DNA of 64,000 nucleotides from Apostichopus japonicus. Its lineage: Eukaryota > Echinodermata > Holothuroidea > Aspidochirotida > Stichopodidae. Location: NCBI RefSeq assembly GCF_037975245.1, contig NC_092567.1, positions 9,926,714 through 9,990,713 on the forward strand. Direction: 5' to 3'. Below, piece after piece: positions 1-10,656 of this stretch (positions are counted from its first letter, which is position 1; every line of letters starts with the position of its first letter). The position numbers and the translations under genes are program-made. The notes beneath the pieces are model-generated. The model was not told where the DNA came from, did not search any database, and saw nothing but the letters and a program-made list of their open reading frames with translations.

Positions 1-563
1 GTATGTTGGTATTTCAACATTAATCAGAAAATTTCTAAATTATACACTTGGATAAAAGTCGGGGAGGGGTGGGAGGGGGCAATGTTCTATTCAGCTGAGA
101 AGAAGGCCACTGCTACAAGTGTAAACCCCTCCCGGCCCGCTCCAATCCCCCCCTTACGACTTTACAAAACATTGTTCATAGGCAAAACTGCATGGTGTAT
201 GGAGCCAATTTTAGACCTAATTGGTGGTCTAATTATGCCTCGGGGTGCACCAGTTAACATCAATTATCAATTTTCAAAAAGAATTCAGGGACGGGGCTAC
301 TGAGATTTGCCTTCAACAAGCCAACGACCACACCTCAGCCATTTTTAAATTCTCTGGTCTTTCCATAATAGTGCAGGACCTACCTAAGTCAGTTGGGATT
401 TGTTACCCCCCCCCCCCTTTGAAATCCTATTTTAAAATGGGGGTTGAGAAGGGGTCCCATTCTCCTAGTCCTGCAAACCGATTTCAAGTAGTAGATAACC
501 TATGCATCTGCCATTAAAATGTGGTACATGGCTACATGAAGGTATACTGTGTACCTCTTTGCA
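1..563. repeat. Dispersed repeat A, copy 1 (left end cut by window)
   Basis: This block matches 16147-16710 almost base for base, including the 'taaattatacacttgga' start, the 'gcctcggggtgcacca' core and the 'cctatgcatctgccattaaa' end. Differences are scattered substitutions and different lengths of the C tracts near 408 and 16543. Short open frames inside it are conserved between the copies only because the DNA is. No terminal inverted repeat or coding domain is visible. The right edge is where the two copies diverge, near the 'gtgtacctctttg' segment; the left edge may lie outside the window. Confidence 0.85.
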
Positions 564-2150
564 GATACAAATACTAGTCATTGTTTTTAGTACATTTTGT
601 TAGTTCTACACAATGAAACAAATGGAATCATAAAAAAAAGCATTTGATGTTATTTATAGAACTAGTTCGGCAAGATGTCCTTACATACATATGGCCTGTA
701 GATTTGATCAAAAGTATGCAGCACAACCCATAACAATTTCACAAACTGACTGTTGAGAAATTAGTATGTAAAGACTCACCAAAATCTCCGCCACAAAGGA
801 AGTTATGTCATCAGTGATGTGTTCCCACTTGCTTTTTTCTTTCATTTTCTTGGAGGAAATGTACCAAAGAAATGTTGAAAATGGTATCACCTGGAGGTGA
901 AAGAGAAAATACAAAATAACTCAACTTTCCATTCACTAAATTTATCAATGTGAAAATTCATCAGGTCTGTGATCATTTTTGTAACAGAAATCAACGTCTT
1001 TCCTTGTGTCTTATTAATAAGCATATATGAATATTTTATAGAGCTGTATTCTCAGGGCAGCATATATTTTGTTTTCTATTTCTGTTTTTATCTTTGGGTT
1101 TGTTGGACTGACATAGCTAACAGCACAGGACTAATATCATTATTCAAAGCACCTTTGCCTTTATCTTAAAACTGCTATTTAAGAATATGTTTTGCATCTG
1201 AGGTAATCAATACAGTCAGTTATTTACAACACTTGAAGTGGTAACTGATCAACTCCATGTTACGTCCTAAGAGTTGTGAAGCCCCCCCCCCCCCCAAATA
1301 AAAGACATATTTGGAAAATTGCTGGAATATTTCTAACAAATTTGTGAGCTATCTTCCATAGGACTGCAACAGAAAATATATGTAGAAAGCACATGTGCTG
1401 GAGTTTCCTGGAAATATCTCTTAAACGGCCAGTATTATAACTGAAGTGCAAATAATGTACATATTATACAGAACACATTAAGAGAATCCTTCAACACTGT
1501 TGACCAATGGCTAAGAATGGAATTCTGAATTACTTTGGTTTTTACTCTGAGGACATGCATATGGTCCAGAAGGTTCATGCATGTCTTGTATTACTGACTG
1601 ACAACAACATATCCACACATTACAGTAAAGCCACTAAAGACTTCCATTTGTAATCCCTTAGTATATACAGTAGCTCATTGACAATTGACATAAAACCTAA
1701 ATTATCTTCAGATTTAAATTTGACATCAATTTTCCTAGGTATTATATGTACTGAGAGGGGAAGGGTAGGAAAGGTTAGGATGGAAACAGAGATTTTTATG
1801 GTTCCTGTTAGTCATTCTACATGGTTCTAACTTAGTGTGGGTATGGTTTTAACTTAGTGTGTGTATGGGTCTCACTTTGTGTGCAGTGACTCTATTTAAT
1901 TGTTAGGGGACATGCACTTATGAATTAAATTGATTGTTTATGAGCCTGCCATACATTTTACTGGCTATTATTTGTGGAAGTTAGGCTGACAATCCAGAGG
2001 AGTCTGGCTGCGCTGTTAAGACTGATTACTACCCTTACCTGCCACCCAACACTATGACACACTGATAAATTAGAAGGGATCAAGTCATCTGAATATTTTG
2101 TTCCTTAATTTATGATGAATACACAAAACAAAATATGGACCCAGTACACT
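564..2150. other. Non-coding stretch with one exon candidate
   Basis: Apart from the minus-strand exon candidate at 780-890 I see only AT-rich unique sequence and a run of 15 C at about 1281-1295. A weaker minus-strand acceptor (after ttctgttgcag) at 1374 opens a short frame LWKIAHKF that has no good donor and ends in the C tract; I did not call it. Confidence 0.5.
780..890 (-). CDS. Candidate internal exon, unrecognised protein
   Basis: On the minus strand a pyrimidine-rich acceptor (tctttcacctccag) is followed by exactly 37 open codons in phase 0-0 and a consensus donor (TTTTG|gtgagt). The peptide begins VIPFSTFLWYIS and ends DDITSFVAEIL, a protein-like mix of hydrophobic and charged residues. 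I do not recognise a domain. It may be a downstream exon of the minus-strand gene suggested by exons between 3.5 and 13 kb, or belong to a different gene. Both splice sites being good and the whole length open supports a real exon; there is no homology evidence. Confidence 0.5.
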
Positions 2151-2624
2151 AAGGTAGCATACGCCCATTAAAAGCCCCATTGACTTACACACTAAATCAC
2201 AAAAGTAATGTGGTCTCTAAGTCTAGATAGAAGTTTTCACTAGCTAAACGCTACCCATCACCGGAGAGCTGACAAGTTGGCCTTTCATGGCACAATCAAT
2301 TTTCCGTATCATGACCGTGTAGATTTTTTGCTATCCGAGCCGGAAGTTTTCGTCACTTGTAAACAAACCTCTTCACTCAGTGGTAAACAAATTTCCTACG
2401 CTGCTCCCGGGAGGCCTAAAGGGGTCTAAAATTGCGTCAATTGACCCAATTTTCTCACCACATGTACTTCCATTCATGCTCTTCAACATGCAAGCCACAA
2501 AAAACTAGATTATGATTGATAACAGGTCACAAATGATGTTCTCCCCCTGCTTTTTGGCACTTTTCCTGAAGGAGAACAATCGAGCGGATTGATATAGACT
2601 CTAATAGGAGTATGCCACCTTAAG
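2151..2624. mobile_element. TIR element B (MITE-like), copy 1
   Basis: A 474-bp unit bounded by imperfect inverted ends: left AAGGTAGCATACGCCCATTA, right end reverse complement CTTAAGGTGGCATACTCCTA. It has no coding capacity. The copy at 4420-4892 differs by only about four positions. The target duplication cannot be fixed because the ends merge with TAA/TTAA; a 3-bp TAA (Harbinger-like) or TTAA reading are both possible. It is probably a non-autonomous DNA transposon that moved recently. Confidence 0.85.
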
Positions 2625-2885
2625 TGAGAGCTGAATTTTTTTTTTATCACCAAAATGATACTTTTCATAGTCGTCACCATATAAACCACAACAGAAATCT
2701 ATGCAATTATCATTTTAGGTCCATAAAGATGTATTTTCAGAGATTTCAGTATGCACGGTGCAGTGTGTAAATACACATATGAGCAATACTGTGTAAGCAG
2801 TAACCAGGTCTATGTCTGCAACAACACTTCCAGTCACCAATTTTGATAAGCTTGACCAATTTGGGTGCATCTATGATTCTTGCAG

Positions 2886-2966
2886 GTATTATTGGTATCC
2901 CTGATCACAGTCCACTTGGTCTGGCTTGCCCTACCTGCAGAAACATCATCCATAGAAGGGTTAGCG
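2886..2966 (+). CDS. Weak plus-strand exon candidate
   Basis: Acceptor (gattcttgcag) at 2885 and donor (TTAGCG|gtgaga) after 2966 frame 81 bases, open in two phases: one reads VLLVSLITVHLVWLALP (signal- or membrane-like), the other IIGIPDHSPLGLACPTCR. If read through the donor, the first frame ends at a stop at 3137, just before an AATAAA at about 3139. No partner exons were found. It may be a chance match. Confidence 0.25.
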
Positions 2967-3427
2967 GTGAGAGCTTTTTCGTCTCTGGCTCTGAAAAGTG
3001 ATGAAAACTACTTTTGTTTAGCTCAGCAGATTCCTCACAAACTGACCCACAGGACATACCCCAATGTATTCCTGAACTGTTTGGAACATGTTAAACTGAT
3101 ATTGCATGTCACTCCAGTGCAACTGTTAAGTTACTAAGAATAAAAGAAGAGAATTGAAGGTGTTCTTTGCCAAAACTGGATCATCAGGATTTGTAAACAA
3201 CAGCCTCACTGTAACAGTATTACAGTAGTCAAAAGGAAAGCTTACTGAAATGCTATCTAGATACACTGTTCACCTCAATAGCATATCCAGTCCATTTAAA
3301 GGTTTGTGCATAGGTTGTTACAATGTATTAAAGACAGTTATAAGAGAAGAGACGTGGATAGGGGGGCATATTTCATGATAAAACATTCAAATTTGTTGCT
3401 CGGCAGAGAACAACAACGTCAAATTAC

Positions 3428-3510
3428 CTTATTCTCCATTTGTGGCAAGCACTGGTTCCTATAGTTACTACAGTAGATCTCCCATGGAAGCATCAGGATA
3501 TCTCTTTCTG
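3428..3510 (-). CDS. Candidate minus-strand exon with phase conflict
   Basis: An 83-base segment between a CAG acceptor and a gtaattt donor encodes ERDILMLPWEIY...QCLPQMENK, convincingly protein-like. It needs a preceding exon ending one base into a codon, whereas the nearest upstream exon (3541-3624) ends in phase 0 only 30 bases away, too short for an intron. Either the two segments are one exon broken by a frameshift, or one of them is spurious. Product not recognised. Confidence 0.35.
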
Positions 3511-3540
3511 CTGTCAGAGTTGTTTGGGATTTGTTGTTAC

Positions 3541-3624
3541 CTCATCTAACCAGTTGAGTCCATTGATACCACACCCATTCAAAGTATATCGCTGTGCATG
3601 CTGAGGACTTAGCACATCAACTTT
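3541..3624 (-). CDS. Candidate minus-strand exon, unrecognised product
   Basis: A long pyrimidine tract and acceptor (gttttgtcaattttcagag) precede 28 open codons, KVDVLSPQHAQRYTLN...NGLNWLDE, ending at a gtaaca donor. With this acceptor it joins in phase 0 to the exon at 3693-3790. If the donor is not used, the frame runs on VTTNPKQL to a stop, so this could also be a terminal exon. No family recognised; N-terminal charged, C-terminal Gly/Asn/Trp-rich. Confidence 0.45.
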
Positions 3625-3692
3625 CTCTGAAAATTGACAAAACAACAGAAAACTAATGAGGAGTGAGTAGGCTCAAAAACTCCTTGATTCAC

Positions 3693-3790
3693 ATTGGCAG
3701 AAGCAGAAAATGCATACCTTTGTGGATTATTTGCTAAATAAGACTCAAAACATTCTCTGTGCAAGGTATTAGCCCTCAGCAGCCACTCCA
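3693..3790 (-). CDS. Candidate minus-strand exon, unrecognised product
   Basis: The peptide EWLLRANTLHRECFESYL continues NNPQR and, to the donor AAT|gtgaat, YAFSASAN. An alternative donor inside it (CAAAG|gtatgc, low end 3718) is stronger but leaves a two-base phase that does not fit the next exon. Upstream it accepts a one-base phase, exactly what the exon at 5129-5251 leaves. The helical, amphipathic composition is protein-like; no domain identified. Confidence 0.45.
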
Positions 3791-4419
3791 CTTAGGATAC
3801 AGACCTCATACAACATTGTGCTACAGCTGGTGTAGACTTGGTCTAGGATACTAACGTAGTGCCATTATGAACATGAGGCCTAGGCCTAAGCTAACAACAT
3901 TAGGGGTATTTCATGCATTGAAACTGAGTTTTTGTCCTTAGTTAAACACCAGGTACTTCCAACTTAAGCAAAAATAACCTAAAATATGATTACCATGTAC
4001 TTTAGGTGCCCACAGATGTCAAATTTCACTGAACTTAGTCGTTCACGTCACACACACTGCAGGCATTTTGGTCTGATTCTGAAGGATTTTGAATTTCGTG
4101 CATTTGGCACCTACTTAGCAGATTCAAGGCAGGAATCATACTACGGAAGCTTTGGTAGGTCAAGGTTTAATGACCCAATAGTTTATTGGGGAGGAAAAAT
4201 GGTCAGAAATGCTCAGAAGGCTGTTCTAGTCTAATGTATAGAAACGCACATGCTCTTTGTGGTACTTTAAGGCTGTGATACTAATGTATGCGTAAAAATC
4301 ACCCAAGCTTGAAATTTTCTGACGTTTGCTTGAAAACCATTTTTACACACCATAGCAACTACTTTGATCCAAATTTGGGACTTCTAGCACTTAAAATGAC
4401 AAATTTGGCATTTTTGCTT

Positions 4420-4892
4420 AAGGTAGCATACGCCCATTAAAAGCCCCATTGACTTACACACTAAATCACAAAAGTAATGTGGTCTCTAAGTCTAGATAGA
4501 AGTTTTCACTAGCTAAACGCTACCCATCACCGGAGAGCTGACAAGTTGGCCTTTCATGGCACTATCAATTTTCCGTATCATGACCGTGTAGATTTTTTGC
4601 TATCCGAGCCGGAAGTTTTCGTCACTTGCAAACAAACCTCTTCACTCAGTGGTAAACAAATTTCCTACGCTGCTCCCGGGAGGCCTAAAGGGGTCTAAAA
4701 TTGCGTCAATTGACCCAATTTTCTCACCACATGTACTTCCATTCATGCTCTTCAACATGCAAGCCACAAAAAACTAGATTATGATTGATAACAGGTCACA
4801 AATGATGTTCTCCCCTGCTTTTTGGCACTTTTCCTGAAGGAGAACAATCGAGCGGATTGATATAGACTCTAATAGGAGTATGCCACCCTAAG
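4420..4892. mobile_element. TIR element B (MITE-like), copy 2
   Basis: Same orientation as 2151-2624 and collinear over its full length. Differences seen: A/T after 'catggcac', T/C after 'gtcacttg', one C fewer in 'ctcccc', and T/C in the last inverted repeat. Ends read AAGGTAGCATACGCC and, reversed, CTTAGGGTGGCATACTCC. Flanks (tttttgct and cacatac) differ from copy 1, so this is an independent insertion, not a duplicated segment. Confidence 0.85.
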
Positions 4893-5128
4893 CACATACA
4901 CCTCTTTGTGTACTTTTACACAATGGTAAGCAATACAATGTATGACATGCATTGCCTCATATATGGTGTATGTAAGTTAGACTGAAGCCATTATCTTCTT
5001 CCCTAGGCCCTTAGGGAGTTTGCTGATCAAGCAAGATTCAAAACAATTACTGTTCCACCAGGATTAGGTAGTAAAAAAATCACTTTCTACTCAGAATCAA
5101 ATCTAATTATAACTACAACCCAGCTTAC

Positions 5129-5251
5129 CAGTCCTGCTATACTCTAAGTATACACTAATCATTACAATCAGCATATTGTAAGCCATTCTGTGCAAGATCC
5201 ACATCATGTGACCCCCAAAGATCATCTCACGAAAGATTAATCCACATTTAC
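5129..5251 (-). CDS. Candidate minus-strand exon with hydrophobic helix
   Basis: Strong acceptor (tgtctttatctcctcattag) and donor (GGACTG|gtaagc) enclose 123 bases open in one frame. The product KCGLIFREMIFGG followed by HMMWILHRMAYNMLIVMISVY is rich in Met, Ile and Leu and could form a membrane or buried helix. It starts two bases into a codon and ends one base in, matching the exon at 3693-3790 (G + TG = Val). This phase agreement supports both. Protein family unknown. Confidence 0.5.
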
Positions 5252-5690
5252 CTAATGAGGAGATAAAGACAAAGACAATAAGAAACATATATGAACTAGA
5301 TGTTTAATGCAAACGATAAAATCCCTTGTTTTTGAGTTTGCCTTTTTAATATTTACTCAACAGTTATTCCATTGCTCACAGATACACAAGCTTATGCTAA
5401 AATGACTCAATAATTGCAAGTTCATTCATTTTATTGCAAGGCACTTTTATTTTAAAGTTGAATAATTTTTGGAAATTTATCCATAAAGAAAACCAGAAAG
5501 TCAAAAGACTTAGTGATTCCTTGCCCATATGATAATAAACTTTAGGTAGAAGATTTTCTAACGATCTGAAATGCTGAGCAGAAATGGAAAGTCTTGCAGA
5601 ATTGAGTAATGCATATCTATGCAAAGAGGGTCGAAGGTCAAACAAACTTCACTTCTGTATAATTCTACTTATTCTGACTATAACCAACAA

Positions 5691-7396
5691 TTGACCTTGA
5701 ATGACCTTCGACCTCCATGAAAAACAATAGGGATTATCTGCTCATCAAAGGCTACCAACATACCAAGTTAAAGTTCATGAAACTTTTCTTCTTGAGATAT
5801 TGTATTCACAAGGTTTACAGCCTTTGACCTCTGGTGACCTCAAATAACCATTAACCTCCATGAAAAACACTAGGGATCATCAGCACACCAAAGGCTACCA
5901 ACATACAAAGTTTAAGCAACTTTGATTTCTTGAGATATCGTGTTTACACGGTTTTCAGACTTTGACCTGTGGTGACCTTTATGGAAAACATGAAAAACCA
6001 TGTCGGACCCCATCAGTTGGAGTTTCACAAGTTATTGCCCCCAAGAGCCATAATTGACCTTTGGTGACCTTGGATTACATAACGGTTATTTAGTAAAACG
6101 TGCACCTACTTCATTCACAATATGTCCCAATATATCAGCCATGTCAGACTTTGTCATTGGAAGTTGTTACAAAAATTAACGTAAGTGGACATTTTTTTGC
6201 CCATAAGCAACCTTGAATGACCTTGGATGGTGATACGTTTTTATGAAAAATGTTCCCCTTGATGAAGTGCACTCCATCCTAAAATTGTTATGCACTCCAA
6301 TGTAAATACACAATGTTATTGCTAAAAAGGTATCAAATCCAACCGTTGGCACCTCATAACTTAAGAACCAGGTGTCCGATCGAAGTGGGAGATAGTTTCA
6401 TCTGTAGAGCACACAGAGCTGTATCATATATTAAATATTGACAAACATTTTTTTCTTTGCCTTGTATCTCCAAAAATGAGCATATTTACAACAAAAAAAC
6501 ATGTCGGACCCTGTCAATGGGAGTTAGTGTTTTCAGCCTTTGACCTCTGGTGACCCCAAATGACCTTTGACCTCCATGAAAAATAACTGGGATCATCTAA
6601 TCACTAAGAGTTACCAAAATACTAAGTTTAATGTTCAATTCAACTTTACTTCTTGAGATTTTGTTTACATGGTTTTCAGCTTTTGACCTCTGGTGACCCC
6701 AAATGACCTTTGACTCCCATGAAAAACCATAGGGATTACCTGCTCACCAAGGGCTATCAACACACTAAGTTTAAGGTTCAAGCATCTTTTACTTCTTGAG
6801 ATATCGTGTTTACAATTTTTTTAAACTTTTGACCTCTGGTGACCCCAAATGACCTTTGACCTCCATGAAAAAACAATAGATAATAATTGCTCACCAAGGG
6901 CTATCTACACACCAAGTTTAAAGTTAATGCATCTTTTACTGCTTGAGATATCATGTTTACATGGCTTTCCGTCTTTGACCTCTGGTGACCCTTAATGACC
7001 TTTGACCTCCATGAAAAAGAGTTGGGATCATCTGCTATCCTAGGTCACTCCACAGTCCAAGTTTCAAGTTGAAGAATCTTGTACTTCTTGAGATACCGTG
7101 TTTACAATTGTTTCCGTCTATGACCTCTGGTGACCTCTCAAATGACCTTTGACCTCCATGAAAAAAGATAGAGACCATCTACTCACTAAGGGCTACCCAC
7201 ATACTGAGTTTGAAATTCCAAAAACGTTTACTCCTTGAGATATTGTGCTTACAATGTTTTCGGACTTTGACCTCTGTTGACCTCAAATGACCTTTGAACT
7301 CCATGAAAAACAATAGGGATCATCTACTTACTAAGGGCTACCCACATACCAAGTTTGAAGTTCATCCAACTTTAACTTCTTGAGATACCGTGTTTA
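5691..7396. repeat. Diverged ~140-bp tandem array
   Basis: About a dozen imperfect units, each with 'tgacctctggtgaccccaaa', 'tgacctttgacctccatgaa', 'gggatcatctactcacc', 'gggctacc' and 'cttcttgagatatcgtgttt'. Units differ by substitutions and small deletions, and the first third (5691-6480) is more decayed. The array runs straight into the microsatellite and hairpin at 7404-7495, as if these were the end of one element. A relative of that end lies inverted at 46125. Confidence 0.9.
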
Positions 7397-7403
7397 CAAG
7401 CAA

Positions 7404-7452
7404 AGCGTCACATACGCACACACATACATACATACACACACGCATACACACG
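7404..7452. repeat. CA/CATA microsatellite
   Basis: Imperfect run of 'cacacatacatacatacac' type repeats between the tandem array and a hairpin; part of the same repeat family end. Confidence 0.85.
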
Positions 7453-7468
7453 CCATCACCATCGCATA

Positions 7469-7495
7469 GATTCCTTCGGCCTTCGGCAAGGAATC
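7469..7495. other. Hairpin at end of repeat family
   Basis: GATTCCTT and AAGGAATC pair perfectly, with an inner GCC-TTC-GGC stem-loop. The same palindromic end, mutated, is seen in reverse orientation near 46131-46150, so it is a defined terminus of a dispersed element and not a gene terminator. Confidence 0.7.
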
Positions 7496-8206
7496 AACAA
7501 AAAGGCAAAACTTGGTAACATGTTTGCAATCCTATGGATTAGACTAACTTGGTCAGCACACTTTCTAATTAGGTACTTTTAACGTTGTTTGGTGCAGCAG
7601 GCCAATGAAGTTGTTCATCTTTGTATGAACACCAAATTTCTAATTCTATTACTTTGAAGTCTAGCAAAGTTAGGCCTAATTACTGGTCTAGATTGCTTTT
7701 TTTTTCAAACTATCTGTATACCAGTGTGAAGCAGAGGCTGCTCTATTACATAAATGTTAGTGTTTTTGCTTTCACAACTTTCCCAGTAACTTCATTTCCA
7801 ACTTTGCCAATATACAGCAACATGATGCACCCCCTCCCCCTCCCTACCCAAATACACTCTTATAACATAATTACTGAATTACACAATAACTTTAAGAACA
7901 GAAAAATAATACAAATGCATTAAGGATTTCAGATGACATAACATGCTGAATCCTACAAGTACTTGTCATATTGTGTTGTATGATTGTCTGTGATAGAATC
8001 GTAAACTTATACTTGTTACAGTGCAATACCCACTACCTATCATCATCCTTGACAACTATTTAATATGATGGGATAGGTGGACCTTGCCATAAATTACATA
8101 ATATCCACTCAACCTGGAGACGGTGACAATAGAAAGCCTTTATTAGCATTATATGCTCACAAAGGAATGAAACGGATACATAATGAAACAATGGATTTCT
8201 AATGAC
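7496..8206. other. Stretch with nothing recognisable
   Basis: AT-rich, with a CT-rich patch near 7830-7850. The plus-strand open frame here (7621-7923) has no splice support or domain. A short minus-strand acceptor/donor pair near 8095-8125 frames LSGYYVIYGK, too short to trust alone. Confidence 0.4.
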
Positions 8207-8273
8207 CATTAAAATTGGTCCGATTTGAAAGATTAGAGATGTACTTGGCATCAGAATTTCATCTTCTTGAAAA
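8207..8273 (-). CDS. Weak minus-strand exon candidate
   Basis: Acceptor (aaccataattgtag) then 22 open codons FQEDEILMPSTSLIFQIGPILM to a poor donor (ATG|gtcatt). Its entry phase does not match the exon at 8710-8786. Kept only because the peptide is protein-like and lies in a run of candidate exons on the same strand. Confidence 0.3.
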
Positions 8274-8709
8274 CTACAATTATGGTTCAATTTGTAGAGA
8301 TGATGCTACAATTAGAGAAGCACTGAACAAAAGAGGTCTCACAGAATCTCTGAGTTTAAGACACAACCTTTAGCAATGTTCTCACTAGATTGTTCATATC
8401 TTATGTCTTGTTTTGCAGTTATTGGAATTGATGGGGGTTGGGGGAGGGGTGCTGGATGATAGACTTTCCGGTGGGGAAATTTCCCTTGAAGGATCATCTG
8501 ATACGTCATGGACTAAAAATATCCAATTAAAAACTTGCATTCTCATGGAGGGGGGGATGGGTGGGTGGGGTAAGAAACAGGTGTTGGGCTATACAATCAT
8601 TACCCTGCTGATGTACACTGTACACATTTCTTCCAAGAGCTGTAATCCGGAATTGAAACTGGTAAATACCTAAACAGGCTGATCTCAGTACTGAATAATT
8701 CCACTTTAC

Positions 8710-8786
8710 CTGATGATGAGAAAAAACAAAATACATTTGGTGATCAGTTATAGTGTTATTATTTATGTAAATTGTCATCACCCGGT
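8710..8786 (-). CDS. Candidate minus-strand exon, unrecognised product
   Basis: Acceptor (gcagctacttgcag) and donor (CATCAG|gtaaag) enclose 77 bases. Only one frame is open: RVMTIYINNNTITDHQMYFV then FSHHQ, ending phase 0. Alternating hydrophobic residues suggest beta-strands of an extracellular or Ig-like fold, which is only an inference. It needs an upstream exon ending one base into a codon, and I did not find a clean one. Confidence 0.45.
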
Positions 8787-9146
8787 CTGCAAGTAGCTGC
8801 ATTCTACCATGTAGCATTGTCAAACACAGAACACAGCTGATATAAACATATGGTATGCTACTGTAGTTTCAAAATAAATTACTCAGTTATAATTATAATA
8901 ACAATGTAAAGAAACTAATGCAACTAGAATACAAACCTATTGACTATACAAGATGAGTTCAAGGTCTCACAATGCTTCCCACAGTGTATATACAGCTCAC
9001 CTAATACCAAACTAATTGGAATATAAAGAAACATTAATTTGAAATTGAGACAAGCATTGAATCTTCAATACAAACTTTAAGCAATACCACTAGCAATCCA
9101 GTCTGGTTTATATTCATTTGAGAAACAAAAGTTATAACAATGCAAC

Positions 9147-9255
9147 CCTGAAATAGAATGGAGCCTGAAGAAAACATGATGAACGATTCTGGTCACATAA
9201 TTTAGGAACCATTGGTTCACTGTACTGTCTATAGGTTGATGAATTTGTAGGATTT
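9147..9255 (-). CDS. Candidate minus-strand exon, Cys-containing
   Basis: Acceptor (aatgtcatcatttcag) then 36 codons: NPTNSSTYRQYSEPMVPKLC, then DQNRSSCFLQAPFYFR, to a modest donor (TTCAGG|gttgca). Two cysteines and Asn/Ser-rich start suggest an extracellular segment. It requires a two-base entry phase, whereas the exon at 9702-9807 ends phase 0, so an exon is missing or a site is misassigned. Confidence 0.4.
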
Positions 9256-9701
9256 CTGAAATGATGACATTGTACTATAATTGATTGAGTTAAAGTACAT
9301 TTCTTTCTATCTGCAGACTTTGACATATACTGTTATTTCATAACATGTTGTTCGGTGCAGTCCTGTTGTGAGAGGGTGAGGGTTGGGTGGAGGCTACAGT
9401 TGTACGTCAGCTAAGTGCCCAGTGAAATATGTGATAAAGATTGATATACTTTTAACTTTGGATAAACAAAGACTTAAAAAAAGTGGAGCTGGTGACACAA
9501 CTGTGCATGGAACTGTGCCTGGCTCTCAATGTTACTGGTTTTGTGTACACCTTACTTGAATAATGCTTCTTTAGCCTCACAAGATGTGATTGTGAATCTT
9601 AGAACTGTTGTGCGACAGTTTTTCAGGAGTTTGGAGAAAAATATCAAAGAAGTAAATTAGATACAAACCCAACCATAATCTTCAGCTGATATGATAGACA
9701 C

Positions 9702-9807
9702 CTTTGAGATGAGTACCAAAGGTGGAGTTGATTTGCATTTTACTGTCCAATTACATTTCAAATCATACTTCCAATATGTAAGCAAATGCTTCAAACAGTC
9801 ATCTCTA
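9702..9807 (-). CDS. Candidate minus-strand exon, unrecognised product
   Basis: Strong acceptor (gttaatttactgtactacag) and donor (TCAAAG|gtgtct) enclose 106 bases, one base plus 35 codons: RDDCLKHLLTYWKYDLKCNW, then TVKCKSTPPLVLISK. It accepts the two-base phase left by 10586-10656 (AC + T = Thr). Three cysteines and alternating hydrophobics fit an extracellular beta domain (inference). Family not recognised. Confidence 0.5.
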
Positions 9808-10585
9808 CTGTAGTACAGTAAATTAACATCATAACAAACAAAGTACATTAAAGTTCAAGATTATATCCATAGTTGTGTGACCTTTGTGTGACCTACCTAA
9901 ATTAATCAAGGTTTCTTGTTGTTATTTGATGGAGTGTTCATTACAAATACCTCTAACTCAAAGCTCAGCAATACAGACTGAGTTGACTTCTTTAATGTTT
10001 CTACAGCATTATGGAATATCTAAAATGGTATTACCAGTTTTCGGTTTGAATCTGAAGAAAATAAATACCTCAACAGAAGACATATTTGTAGGTAACCCAA
10101 GCTACTTTCTTACAGAACCAACAAGTTGTCTTCCAGTCTTACCATTCTAGAAGTGTCAGGAGTTCTAGAAGAATTTATTAATATGAGTCTCGGAGGCAAT
10201 TTTTATTTTAATTTGACAAATGGTTAAAACGAACCAGAGGGTGTTTGGGGGCCTGTTGTGTCATGGAAAGCTCATTACAAACATACCAATTACTGGATTA
10301 ATCCAGCAAGAATCCGATCATTTTCATGTCCTTACTAGAGATTAATTCTGTCAGTTGTATTTTGAGTGGATGAGTTAAAACTTGATACAAAATTCATTGA
10401 GTGAGAGTGAATAGAGGTAAAAGAGTATTCCTTGATCTGCGATGCTATTCAAAAAAACCTACCAGAGGTTGTTGAAACATTACTAGTCTATAACTGTTCT
10501 ATACTAACCATTAATGTGATTACCATCACATGGAAGAAATATCAGATGATGAACCATTCATTGTCCTTGTCAGCACAGTATGAAC

Positions 10586-10656
10586 GTGACTTCCATCGAG
10601 AACTGGTAACTACAGGTGGAATAGGTGATCCCATAATAGCTCGCTTCATAATTAAC
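10586..10656 (-). CDS. Candidate minus-strand exon, unrecognised product
   Basis: A very good acceptor (cactttcttttctcttcattag) is followed in phase 0 by VNYEASYYGITYSTCSYQFS then MEV, up to a weak donor (GTCAC|gttcat). Phase 0 entry matches the exon at 12279-12377 and the two-base exit matches 9702-9807, which is the main reason for choosing this donor. A competing plus-strand open frame covers 10432-10695 but lacks splice support. Confidence 0.4.
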
